Positions 23,653-38,438 of a DNA stretch of 64,000 bases are shown here, piece after piece. The translations under genes were made by a program, and so were the position numbers. Position 1 is the stretch's first letter. Every line of letters begins with the position of its first letter. Below the pieces are notes generated by a model, which did not search any database, was not told the DNA's origin, and saw nothing but the letters and a program-made list of their open reading frames with translations. The stretch comes from Cloeon dipterum (Eukaryota; Arthropoda; Insecta; Ephemeroptera; Baetidae), in the NCBI RefSeq assembly GCF_949628265.1, contig NC_088789.1:10532886-10596885 (forward strand), written 5' to 3'.

Positions 23653-23986
23653 ACCAGCCCCTTTGACTCGCATTGTTAAATTCCCAGGAGTGTCAAAGCA
23701 GTTGGAGATAATTGAGCAGTTCAGGGCTGCCCAATGTCAGAGATGGCAATAGGCGGTTGACTCAAAATGCTCAAATTCGCACCTATCCAGCGGCTTAAGG
23801 GACAAATAATAATGTCTGGCGTTTCAATAAAAGATCTCGGTGTGGGGAGGCAAAAAGATGGCCACATTGGGACCAGGGTCCTCTGCGGTCACTCGACCCC
23901 CGTGTTCCATGTTATCCGCTCGGCGGTGTTATTGGGACCTGGGACCCAGTAAGCTCATAGCCCAAGGGATGTGTTGAGCAGGGCGC
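23653..23986 (+). repeat. R1 dispersed repeat, copy b
   Basis: Begins ACCAGCCC...GACTCGCATTGTTAAATT and runs through AATGTCAGAGATGGCAA and GGCGTTTCAATAAAAGATC to AAGCTCATAGCCCAAGGGAT. It matches copies at 39187-39606 (-) and 40781-41162 over nearly the whole length. A palindromic element starts 5 bp after its end. Confidence 0.75.
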
Positions 23987-23990
23987 GGAT

Positions 23991-24226
23991 CACGGCAACG
24001 CAACCATGAAATAAAATGGCAACGCTGGGCATAAGGATAGCATTGTACAGCGTTTCAAGGTCAAGCAAAAAAAAGTGCCGTGATCAGCACCCAGAAGCTA
24101 AAAAAGGTATTGCTATTGCACGAGGGGGCGAATTACGGCACCGTTTTTTGGCTCGACCTTGAAACGCTGTACAATGCTATCCTTATGCCCAGCGTTGCCA
24201 TTTTATTTCAAGGTTGCGTTGCCGTA
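23991..24226. mobile_element. Palindromic fold-back element
   Basis: Two arms of about 76 bp (23991-24066 and 24150-24226) are near-perfect inverted repeats, starting CACGGCAACGCAACC and containing GGCATAAGGATAGCATTG in both. The interior also pairs partly (GTGCCGTGATC with GAATTACGGCAC), leaving a loop of only about 40 nt. No coding capacity. The structure fits a fold-back MITE and lies directly at the end of R1 copy b. Confidence 0.8.
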
Positions 24227-24460
24227 ATCCGTAATCGAGAAGGTATATTTTGGAAATCGATTTTTGTTTGTTTTGTAGACTAAAAAATACTTGGGAACTT
24301 GAAGCGGAAATTATCCGCGCATGATTGATTTTCTTTACCTTTACATATGAATGGATTTTGTGGTGCAATTGATAACGGTTGTTCCTTATACTGCAAAATG
24401 TGATTTATTATTTAGGTAATTTAATCATTTGTTTCCATAATTGTAAAAAAATATTAACAA

Positions 24461-24890
24461 TTGACCAGTTGCATAAACCCTTAGATATTGAAGCCACCAA
24501 CAGATGGCGCAACCACAGACTGTTTTAAAAATTTTGTTTAAAGCGGTTTGAAGGCATTTCCGCTGCGATTTCAGACTCAATCTAGCTATTTTGATTTTTT
24601 TAATTAATTTGCTTTTTTTTGACGTGCTGATATCCAAAATCGGTTCAGCCATTCGCCGTAGAAACGTTGAAAAATATTTTTTTATTTCAAAAAATAGTTT
24701 TTCACGATTCTACGGCGATTAGCTGAACCGATTTTGGTTCTCAACACGTCAAAAAATAGCAAATTAATTGAAGAATGCACGGTAGCTAGATTTAGTCTGA
24801 AATCGCAGCGGAAGTGCCTTAAAAGCGAAAGTCTCTGGTGGCGCCATCTGTTGGCGGCTTCGAACACTTAGGGTTTATGCAACTGGTGAA
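24461..24890. mobile_element. Fold-back element A
   Basis: A 430-bp near-palindrome. The left end TTGACCAGTTGCATAAACCC pairs with the right end GGGTTTATGCAACTGGTGAA. CAACAGATGGCGC and GCGCCATCTGTTG lie symmetrically inside, and further arms carry GATTTCAGACTCAATCTAG and ACCGATTTTGG. Almost the whole element folds on itself. A shorter relative is 25022-25340. Confidence 0.8.
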
Positions 24891-25021
24891 TTCTTTGAAA
24901 ATCTCAAAACATTTATTTTATAAGAATAGGAATTTTCAATAAAATTGCTGCTCCGTAAATTTTGTATGTGATTTTTAATTTTTACTTTAAAATTAAATCA
25001 AGAAATCTTTTCTATTTTTAA

Positions 25022-25340
25022 ATTGACTAGTTGCATAAACCAGTAGTGTTCGATGGCGCCAACAGATGGCGCAACCACACTTTCTTAAAAAAAATTGTTT
25101 TAAGCAGTTTTAAAGCATTTCCGCTGCAATTTCAGACTCAATCTAGATGCATTCTTCAATTAATATGGTTTTTTTGACGTGCTGAAAACCAAAAGAAAGC
25201 ATATTTAATTAAGAATGCACGGTAGCTAGATTGAGTCTGAAATCACAGCGAAAGTGCGTTAAAACTAAATTTTTAAGAGTCTATGGTTGCGCCATCTGTT
25301 GGCGGCTTCGAACACTTAGGGTTTATGCAACTGGTCAATT
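25022..25340. mobile_element. Fold-back element B (deletion derivative of A)
   Basis: A 319-bp relative of element A 130 bp downstream. The termini are AATTGACTAGTTGCATAAACC and GGTTTATGCAACTGGTCAATT, with the same internal CAACAGATGGCGCAACCA and CAGACTCAATCTAG arms. It lacks the central segment of A containing the ATCGGTTCAGCCATTCGCCG arm. Confidence 0.8.
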
Positions 25341-26698
25341 GGCAAATAATTCCCTTTTTTCTTTCTTGTGCCACATTCTCTTGTAAAAAGCTAGCCGGCT
25401 TAATTATTGTGGTCACGTAGTCAGCCTTCAGCCACCATCATATAAGCAAACTGAGCGTATCATTGATCCAAATATTTGAAAAGAAATAAATAAATAAAAC
25501 AGCCGGAGCAAAAACCAATCTGTTTAACTCTATCAACTTTCACTAAAAAAATTGTGAGCTGAGCCAGCCGCCTATAAAATACCAAGGCCTTTAGATGGAA
25601 GTGTCGCAACAGAGATCTTGAATCAATGATTTTAGGTCGTATTAAAACATCTTTTACACCCAAAAAATACCCTATTACACCCTTCGACTTGTTCAAAGTA
25701 GAATCAAATAATTTAGAAAGAGGCAAAAATTGAGACTGGCATGTTATGTGATCCAATTTAAAGAAATTAATCAGCTTGCAACCAAAAAATGTGACGAAGT
25801 ACCTTATCAATACAAGATAGCGTCCATGACGAGCCTGTTGACCGACCACTCTGAATGTTTTGAATAAATTAATGCGCTCCTTCTCATAAGAGATTTGGGT
25901 ACAGATAATACACGTGTTGTGGGCATGAACACGATAAATAACTGGCCAATATAAACGAAGAACGAAAAACAATAGGGTGGTGGGAGAAGGAGCAGGGAGG
26001 GAAGGAAACGAAAAAATAATTAAATATAACGTCGATAAGAGAAGGAAAAAATTGATGCGTCCTCCTTGGCAGCTGCTCTCAGACTGCGGAGTGAAGAAAT
26101 TTCGAAGCGCTTCTCCTTACTCCTAACCTGTTGGAGGGAGAAGGAAAGAGCAGCTGGTCACTGGACAAAGAAGGTATTATCACGCACGTTTCACAAGTGC
26201 TGACAAAAAAACGTGAGACACCTGACAATAAGGATGATCTACCATCCCTAGCGCGGCCCCATTGGGCCATTGCCTGTCTCAGAAAGATGATGCAAACAGT
26301 ATAATTATTTCATCACAGAATAAATAAATCCAATTCAAGGTACATTAAATTTATTTATGGGTTATAACGTTGATAGAATGTCAGTAACCCCTTAAACACC
26401 CTGGCTGAATGTTGAAAATTCGTACCTGGCATTGCTTGTACAAAAAATAAAGCTTTTGACTTTTTTAGGTACGCGTGAAGAGGCGCAATTATTTTCAAAG
26501 AGCCAAGAGGTTTGGTCAGTTACATCAAATATTCAACAATAAGCAAGAAAGAAAGCAGTTTGAAAATTTCTTTAATATCTAAAAACGCTAAAACCATATC
26601 GTATCCGTTGTAGATTAGGTAGAGGAAAAAATATTTTAATTCCATAATCACAAAGTTGCTGATTTCTGATATCCGATATTTTTATTTCAAGGGAAATG

Positions 26699-26790
26699 CA
26701 GGGCTTGAAATCTCCCGGCCAGTTTTCCAGACTAGCAGTGCAGTGATTTTTGTAATTAAAGGAACTCGAAATTAATCAGTTTTACCATTT
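26699..26790. mobile_element. Partial hAT-like MITE
   Basis: CAGGGCTTGAAATCTCCC followed by CAGTTTTCCAGACTAGCAGTGCAGTG resembles the end of the element at 34645-34930 and the reverse of the 3' end of 2759-3116. I cannot find the other terminus or a target duplication, so it is probably truncated. Confidence 0.5.
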
Positions 26791-28017
26791 AAACGGCGTC
26801 TGAAAAGTTAACTGCTCGGTTTCTGCGTCATATTTGCGTTTGATAGATTTTTCACTTCTTTAGCAGCACCGGGGTCCGGATTGCGATCTGTGTTGGTTCT
26901 AGCCGGTCAGAAGTCAATATGGCGTTGAAATAAGGTAGGCCAATCAGAGGCGTGACGGCCTAATATCATTCCCGCTTTCACTTGACATTCATTCATACAA
27001 CTGAGCATTTTGCGTCTCTTGCGCGCGCGTCAAGCTGTTTTTGTGCCATCGAATGGTCGATTCACCGATTACTGGCGTAATCAGCTGTTAGTAAAGATAA
27101 AACAACAAAAATATTCATTGTTAAGGTATTTTCATGAAAAATTTTCCAAGCCAGTTTCATTTTACGTTTGAAACTTTCCCGCCATACGCTACCTGACGCC
27201 ATAGATCTGACTGTCGCGTGAATCTGGACCGTACCCCGGTGTTTAGCAGCTCAAAAATAATGGTTAATATAGAGGAAGCTTCCGCCACCGCTGCCAATAT
27301 AGAAATTTTCTTTTTTAAGGAGAGTCGATGCTCTTTTGTGTAGCCTCAAGGAGCCACGGGGTTTAAAAAACCATTGTCTTCGCCTTTTCAAGGTGCTTCC
27401 ATTTTTAAAAAGAATTGGATGCACATATTGTGTTGGAATCAACCTGGACAACAGCTCAGCGTGGAGGTGCGGTTCGTCTTTTGAAAATTCATTTGGGGGT
27501 TCTATCAAAAGAATAAATCCGAAAGCTGTGAATCTGAATTGTGAGAGGAACCGCCGAAAATCAGTTCCTTGCAAGTTTTCTTTTAGCTACACTTACGTAC
27601 TTGAGATCCAGCAAATGCGGAACAATCTGCATCGACTCACCGCCGGCAGTTTTCTGCCTTTCCTGTCGTGCATGTTGCCGGTGAGTTCCTGAGACAGTCA
27701 GTCAATTAAAAAAAGAATACCACATGTCAATTGAGTGTGTCACGTCAAGGACTGATGGAAACGCACGATTTGCGATAGCACGCCCTACTTTCATATATCA
27801 AAGGTTACTCATTAAAAAAATGGTGCTGTCACGAAAATTTGCTAATTTTCGGCACGTACTATTAGAGCGCGTGGCGAGGTGTGGCCGGTTATCTTCTTAT
27901 GATATACTTGAAAAACTCTGATAAGATACTCATTGATTTAGGCTCTGTAAGTAAAACCATCGCACGAGAGAAGAAACACAGCATTATAATAAATAATGTT
28001 ATTTTTTAGTTACGCCA

Positions 28018-28512
28018 GAAGCTGGTCATAAAATTAAGCTTGCGGGTCGTGGGTCACGATTATATCAGTTCATGCGAAACTGATCTGTCTGCGTGTCATT
28101 CGAGAGAACCTCAACGACTGCTACTGCTGCTGACAGCCGAAATGATACACAAAAAAGAGAGTGATATAATATGGCATTTAAGATAAATATATTAGACTAA
28201 TCAAATCCCGTGCACAACTAAACAAGAAATCAGATAAATTTTATGAGCTTTGAACTTGATGATTTCTAATTACTAGCTACGCAATGCGGGTAGTTTCAAG
28301 AGGAGAGCATTAACGAAACCCACCGTGGATTCCAATTAAATAAAATGATGGTGTACATTTTATTTACTTTTTAAGTCCGTTAAGAAAACCGAAATTATAC
28401 AAGATAATATCGGCTATTCTTTAAGAACATGGATGTCGAAAAAATGTTATGTCTAGCTGGTCATAAAATTTAGCGTATGTGTCGCGATAATATCAGTTCG
28501 TGCAAAAATGTG
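28018..28512 (+). repeat. Direct repeat pair and R3 fragment
   Basis: CTGGTCATAAAATT...GCG, then CG-rich spacing and ATATCAGTTC at 28018-28085, recur at 28454-28512. Between them, 28100-28165 carries the R3 sequence also found at 20806-20880. These may be pieces of one larger unclassified element. Confidence 0.45.
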
Positions 28513-29787
28513 AAACAAATATCACGTAGCTTACACTCAGCATAATAATATATATCATACCTATGCAGTTTAAGATAACCAATGAGTTTTAATACGCACC
28601 AGAAAAAACTACATAAAAATTGTAACGATAATAAAATTGTTCCGATAAAATTTAACTTTGCACGGAACTAAATAATAAGAGCTAAGACAAGTCTCGGTCC
28701 GGAATCTCGTGTTTTTAGAACACAATAATAAACTGAGATAAGATTTAGCGCAAAAAATTGCCTCGCATGGACCTGTGACCTGTATTGATTCATCTAAATT
28801 TGGGCGTTCAGCGTGCTGTTACTTTTAGGGCTCCAGTTTAGTGTGTGTATGTACATATAGGCGCCAATCATATCTCTATGTTATCATATTTGACGATGTT
28901 GTGGTGAATGTGAACCCACTTGGGGATACGTCAATCATTTCACCAATATTTGATAAAGACGACGGAGTATGTACATAAAATTACGCAAATATGTAGTACA
29001 TAACGTTGTGCGAAGATAATTTTATATCACAACTTTTAATACATATATGTATGCAGGTAAACTCTTCTCTCACCCAGAAGGATAAAAAGGAAGGGGTGAA
29101 ACCCCCAAGCTTAACAAACATGACGACATAATACATTATAGATATAACAGTAAAAAATGTAGTAATAGGTCTACGTCACTGAAAAGTCTATCTACTACAT
29201 GTAATATGGGTAATATTAGACGTAGAATCAAAACAAATGCACATGGCAGAGAGAAGCCAGATGGTGGAATGTTTACAGACGTACACGCTTTTATAAGAGA
29301 ACCCTACCGTGGACATGGAATCAGGTTCCACAGTCACGTCGAGAAATTTCGATCGCACCGCAGATCCCCAAGGTTTTAAGCGTCTTTTTAGCGTCTTCAA
29401 CTCAAAGGCAAATGAGCGGGTAAGCTAATCCAAGTTACACCCCTTGAACAGCTCCAGATAGCTAGAGGCAGGCAAGCGGTGTGGGAAGATTTGAAACTAT
29501 ATGAGCAAGAAAGGAAAACTATGGCGCTACATTGTCTTTGTGCTTATTCTTATTGTCGCTGACGTGTTGTCATTGCAAGCAAATGTTTTGTATTCGTATC
29601 CGTATCACTCCTGTCCTGTCACGCGGACAAAGGACAAAGCAGCATGACTAAGACGAAATGGTAATATTATTATTACACGGATATCAATTGTCTGATAGCG
29701 GTTTATTTGCATATAATTGCATTATGGAAGGAATAATTTGCTCCAAAAAGATTCGCGCCTTTGCCACAGAAGTCAGCTTACTGTTAT

Positions 29788-29892
29788 CTATGCATGGAAA
29801 AGTTAGTTTCTGCCGGGTTACACATCTCTCAAATTCTTATGAGAATCCCATGAAAAAGTAGGGGTGGCGAAAACTGTGACTCTTTCATAATT
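29788..29892. mobile_element. R2 short MITE, copy 2
   Basis: CATGGAAAAGTTAGTTTCTG, GGGTTACACATCTC, ATTCTTATGAGAATCCCATG and GGGGTGGCGAAAACTGTGAC match the R2 family (copies at 8392 and 39042). The right end CTTTCATAA is degraded relative to ACTTTACCATA. Confidence 0.65.
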
Positions 29893-30564
29893 TCAGATCA
29901 ACGAATCTGTCGACTAATTAATTGTAAGAATAATAAAATTAATTCTACTGACGACTTTCTTTTCTCAGATGAAGCTCATTTTATAGAAAGAGATTTTGAC
30001 TCTTGCAAAATATAGTAAATTAGCATTTTTTCATACATTATTTTAAAAGGCGAATTTTTGAACTCTCGGAAATGTGCAAAAAATCGTTTAAAAAATCTTC
30101 AGTATGTAGTGGTAGAAGTTGATTTGATGATTTGAGCAATATGTGGAAATTTTAAGAAAATTACCAATTATTTATTATATGATTTGAATAATCCAGTAGA
30201 ATTGGTCAATTAATATCATAATTATGCTGAAATTTGGTTGGTAGACTAAACACTGTTCACTGGGAAAAATCAATCAGTGAGCTATTTTTAACGTTTCTAG
30301 ATAAAATGAAATATTCACCATAAGTGGTTGCTTTTTGGGTTTAATAAGTCTTCAATGGCAAACAGTAAAGCAAAAAATACTGAAAGTTGATATATGCACT
30401 CCCTTTTTAACATTTTGAATATCATTTTCTAATACCTTCTAGTAAGTTTTGAGAAAACTTCAACGAAAATTTTCAACATTTTTTACTGTAGCTGTATGAT
30501 TGATTCATCAATTTTAAAAATTTGGTGTAAAGCCAATACTTTAGAAACATAGAAATAAACAGCA

Positions 30565-34549
<3,985 letters not shown>

Positions 34550-35641
34550 GTTAGCTGGTGAAGCTCCTTACAGTGAATGAGGTTTAGCTGCACCTAAGCC
34601 GGTTTAAAAAGTTCTTATCTAACGCACAAGAACTTGGACGACAATGGGCTGGGTATCTCCCGGGGAGTTTCCCAAACTTGCAGTGCAGTGGTTTTTTGCG
34701 GTATTTACCCATTTTGTGCGGGTTTTTTTGCACCTCACGGTAATATAATGAACAAAATACCCTATATGGAGAGGGAACGGGTTTTTGGTTTTTGTTGACT
34801 CGTGGTTTTTTAGTTTTTTTTTTAAAAAAACATTTTAAATGTAATTTTCCATGAGCAACAAAAATTCGGGAGAAACTAGCTGCAAAAAACCGGATGCGCA
34901 AAAGAACGCTTAATACCCATGCCAGCCTTGACGACAATGCATCCAAAACAATCTTATCTGGGTATTTTCATGATGGATTTGCAAGAATGAATTGAACTTT
35001 CGAATGGCTATGAGTCCTTAAATTAATTGGCAAATAATATGATTTTGAAGATAGTAAAATTAAATTTCAGGACATTTTTCCAGAGAAATTTAGATATAAA
35101 TTTTTCAGCAAAACAATAAATACCACTCGACAAGGTATTTTAAGTACTGAATCTTGCGCAACAACCGATTCATGATATTACAAGAGGATCTGAATCAATT
35201 TGCATCTAATTTGCATAAAATGCTGACCAACAACTACATAACCAATCAGGTGACAAGACTGAACATGAAAAAATTGAACCACCATTCGAAAGTTTAGAAG
35301 CACTACTTAAGCCAAGTTAGATAAATCATATATATACCGATACCTTATATAATCAAATAAGTGTTTTGGTCGGAGATAATCAAGCCACTTCATTGTAAAA
35401 TTGACCAAACATAGGTTTGCGTTGGATTATCATTTTTATCAGATTCTTCATGTGATCACATCAATAAATGGAAACTAGCTCGGTCAGAGCTCCCTTGAAG
35501 TTAGCAACAATGAGACACTTAAATTATTAAATTGTTTGGTTTGGATTACTAAACTAAGCGCAAAAAATAAATATTGGAAAAAACCAAAACTAGATTCCCT
35601 TAATGTTTTCTTAATAAAATGCTCTGTTGTAAAAGAATTAT
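34550..35641. other. Intergenic region upstream of GGT
   Basis: About 1.1 kb between the GGT start and the NLE1 stop, both on the minus strand. It contains the hAT-like MITE at 34645-34930 starting about 95 bp upstream of the GGT ATG. Otherwise it is AT-rich with no ORF I can support. Confidence 0.6.
34645..34930. mobile_element. hAT-like MITE upstream of GGT
   Basis: GGGCTGGGTATCTCCC opens the element and ATACCCATGCCAGCCTT closes it. GACGACAATG occurs on both sides (34637-34646 and 34930-34939), consistent with an 8-10-bp target duplication. Inside it, AAACTTGCAGTGCAGTGGTTTTT matches (reversed) the 3' part of the SMC4-intron copy. It sits in the presumed promoter or 5' UTR of GGT. Confidence 0.7.
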
Positions 35642-37867
35642 TTAATTTTGCCACCTGAAACAGAATAAGGAAGAAATTAGTGCTGTGGAATTTTTCAAGT
35701 TATGCAATTTTGCAAGCTTTAGCTAACAGCTATGTGCTCTTACAAATTGAGTAAAAATAAATAATTTAACTAAATTTTTGTAAAATAATCTTTAAAGTTA
35801 ACTGTGGCATTTTGAAGTTTCTTCATGAAATTTTTAAACAAAATTAATTCTAGAGCATGCAATATTTTTACTAAAACTTCCAACTTAAATGAATAGTTTA
35901 TGTAAATGCATGTTTTACATACATTATTATACTTGTGAATTTCCAATAAATCTTTCTAAACATTAACTCACATTTTTAAAATCTTGTCTTTCCCACCGCT
36001 AGCTACTCGCAGTCCATCCGGTGACCAATCAACAGCATAAACTTCATCTGCATGGCCTGGAAGATCAAGCTCCAACTTCTTTTGTTTTACATTCCAAACT
36101 TCAAAAAGATAACAGTATGGTTGTTAAATCCAACACAAAAGTTTATGGCAAGAATACCTTTGAGTGTTGAGTCTGCACTGGCGCTTACCAACAGCCTGGA
36201 GTCAGCAGACCAAGCCAGCATGAAGACTGCTTGGACGTGACCTCTAAGTGTGGTAATGAATCTAAAATATTCAACAGTTTATAAGATGAACAAAAGATTT
36301 TAACTATTAGTTCTTACTTTCCACTTTTTCCATCCCACAATTTGATCGATTTGTCGAATGATGCTGATGCTAGGATTCTCGTGTCAGGAGAAAATCGAAC
36401 GTCATTTACCAACTGCTGGTGGCCAGTCAAACGTTCTAAATTGGTGAAATATTAGTTAGGTTTAACATCAAGCAAGGAAAATACCAATTGGTTTCTTCTC
36501 TTTCTCAGGCAGCCACATCATCAAAGTGTGGTCATCTGACGCAGACACAAGTCTCTCTTCGCCTAGACGACACACGGCCAAGTACCTTTTAAGAGCAAGC
36601 TCTTTGATGTCACTTTCTGCAAAAATAAAATTTTACAGACAAATTAATTAGCGTCGAGAACCGTCTCACCATTGACATCCTGGCCTTTTCCTCTGTGAAC
36701 AGCAGTAGGGTCAACTGCACCGGTTCTCAAAACGTAGTCAGTGCTCAGAGCTAAGGAATTGACCCAGTGGCCGTGCCCCTCCAACGTGCGGCACAACACA
36801 CCCTGGAAAAGAAATCTCAAAATTGCATGACAATTTTTGACACCTTGGTTCTCACGTCAGGTCTCCAAACTTTGATGGTTCGATCTTGAGAAGAGCTGTA
36901 AATGAGACCGCTGCCTCCCCATCTCACGCAGGTGACAGATTGGGTGTGGCTGGTGAGGACCCTCTCAACATTGCCCAGCGCTGTGTCCCAGATCCGTATA
37001 TCTCCGTCTTTGGAGCCACTGGCTAGTCGGCGGCCCCGAGGATCTCTAAACAAAATTTTTGTGTCACTAACGGTTGCTTTGTCAAGGAGGAGACAAAGTT
37101 ACAAGTGAAGTGGTTCCCAAGCCAGTGAGGTTACCCACTGCTTGTGCCCTGCAAGGGGCTTGCCAATTTGCTTTCCGGTCTCTGGATTCCACAATAAAAT
37201 GACTCCGTTCTTACATGCTGATGCCAGCATTTTGGAGTTTGGTGCCCAAGAGATGCAAAGTACCCAGTTCTTGTGGCCTTCACACACCATGAATGGTGTC
37301 TGTGTATAGATATCCCAAAATCGAACGGTCGTGTCTCCTGAACCACTTGCTAAATACTGCCCGTTGGGACTGAAACCTATGGAAATAACAGCCTCCGCAT
37401 GTCCTGGCATAGAGCTGAAAGTAGGAGAGGAGAAATTAAGCAGACATTTGGAAATTTGTCCTCTTATAAAAAAGTATGACTGTATTACAAACCTAGTGCA
37501 TCTTGTGACCGCCCTGACTTTGAAAACGGCCTGCTGCTGGTAAATAATTTCAAGCACATTTTCTGTTCCAATGTCATCTTGAACCATGACCTTGTCCAAG
37601 CAATCAGTAATTTCCTTGCCATTGACAAAAAATAGAAAAGGAGCCGGCTCTTCCTGTAAAAAAAAAACATAAGGCAAGTTGCCTCTTAAGTAAATTTTAT
37701 ATCCTTTTGTTATAAGAATATCTCACATTTTCTAATAGATGGTTCACGAGTAACGCTAGTTTTTCTGGTGTAACGTTATATGGCAAATCAAACAGCCTCT
37801 CAAAAGAATCACCAGTGTCCGATACTAAACGAGTGAGGATTCGCCTCGTGTCTTCAGCTTCGTCCAT
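35642..37867 (-). CDS. NLE1: Notchless homolog, WD-repeat ribosome assembly factor
   Basis: NLE1 (yeast Rsa4) is a nucleolar WD40 protein that engages the AAA+ ATPase Midasin/Rea1 during 60S maturation. Ten exons: 37867-37727, 37653-37493, 37414-37103, 37045-36856, 36802-36670, 36616-36485, 36435-36318, 36261-36158, 36098-35972 and 35654-35642, giving 476 residues (about the size of the human protein). An N-terminal NLE domain ([19 protein letters not shown], then [17 protein letters not shown]) is followed by eight WD repeats: [95 protein letters not shown], and GHVQAVF with [13 protein letters not shown]. The last exon adds only WQN and stop, replacing the usual IWRR-type end. It depends on the donor AT|GTGAGT at 35971. 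Confidence 0.96.
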
Positions 37868-38438
37868 GCCGAGTTTAAGTTTAGGTCTGGTTGGGTCTGG
37901 TTAAGGTGTGATCGGGTGTGATAGCGTTGTTTTGATTTTGTTTACTATCGACACGTGAGCCTGCAGATCTGCAGCGGTGCATTGTCTCTCAAAGTGGGCT
38001 GTTCCGAGTAATCCGAGTTGTTCCACATACAGTCTACCAACTGACTTCAAAGCTCAAGGCATTCGTTTTCAATTTTACAGCCTCCAACAAATCAACTCTC
38101 TAGATAAAAAAAATTCAAGCAATATAAAGCAATTTAATTATAATTTATCAAAACATCATTGGAGAGGTTGGAAGTCTTATAATTATAGGAGCAAAATATT
38201 TTTTCATGTTGGTAGACAGCATATGTTGAGACAGGAAAATCATGAAAATCATCGAATCATTAAACTCACGCCGCTTCACAGAACTGACCTGGCACAAGCA
38301 AGCAAGGTGGTGTTGACGCTGACGACGCCATCATTCAGTTTTACTTAACACGACGGACACGACGCCGGTTTTTCAAGTTTGCCGTCCGAATTTAGTTCGT
38401 CCGATCTTTCTTAGAATTTCCGATATTTTAATAGAACC
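37868..38438. other. Divergent promoter region NLE1 / small basic protein
   Basis: 571 bp separate the two ATGs on opposite strands, so this is a candidate bidirectional promoter. CACGTG lies at about 37952 and GACGNCGNC-type motifs near 38316-38362. No TATA box is evident. The intervening plus-strand ORF (37977-38348) has no domain and is probably not translated. Confidence 0.5.

Larger units (their letters stand above)
22680..30560. other. Repeat-rich gene desert
   Basis: About 7.9 kb without a supportable gene. It holds an R1 copy (23653-23986), a near-perfect palindromic element (23991-24226), two related fold-back elements (24461-24890 and 25022-25340), a partial hAT-like MITE (from 26699), an R3 fragment (28100-28165), a direct repeat pair (28018-28085 and 28454-28512) and an R2 MITE (29788-29892). 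ORFs such as 23050-23412 (-) and 27303-27679 (+) have no recognisable domain. Confidence 0.6.

Noticed and set aside
27303..27679. Plus-strand open frame of about 125 codons ending at a good GTGAGT donor
   Set aside because: No recognisable domain, an equally long ORF on the opposite strand, and no compatible downstream exon found. Kept as unproven.
34584..34946. 120-codon minus-strand ORF upstream of GGT
   Set aside because: It lies almost wholly inside the hAT-like MITE and has low-complexity Lys runs.
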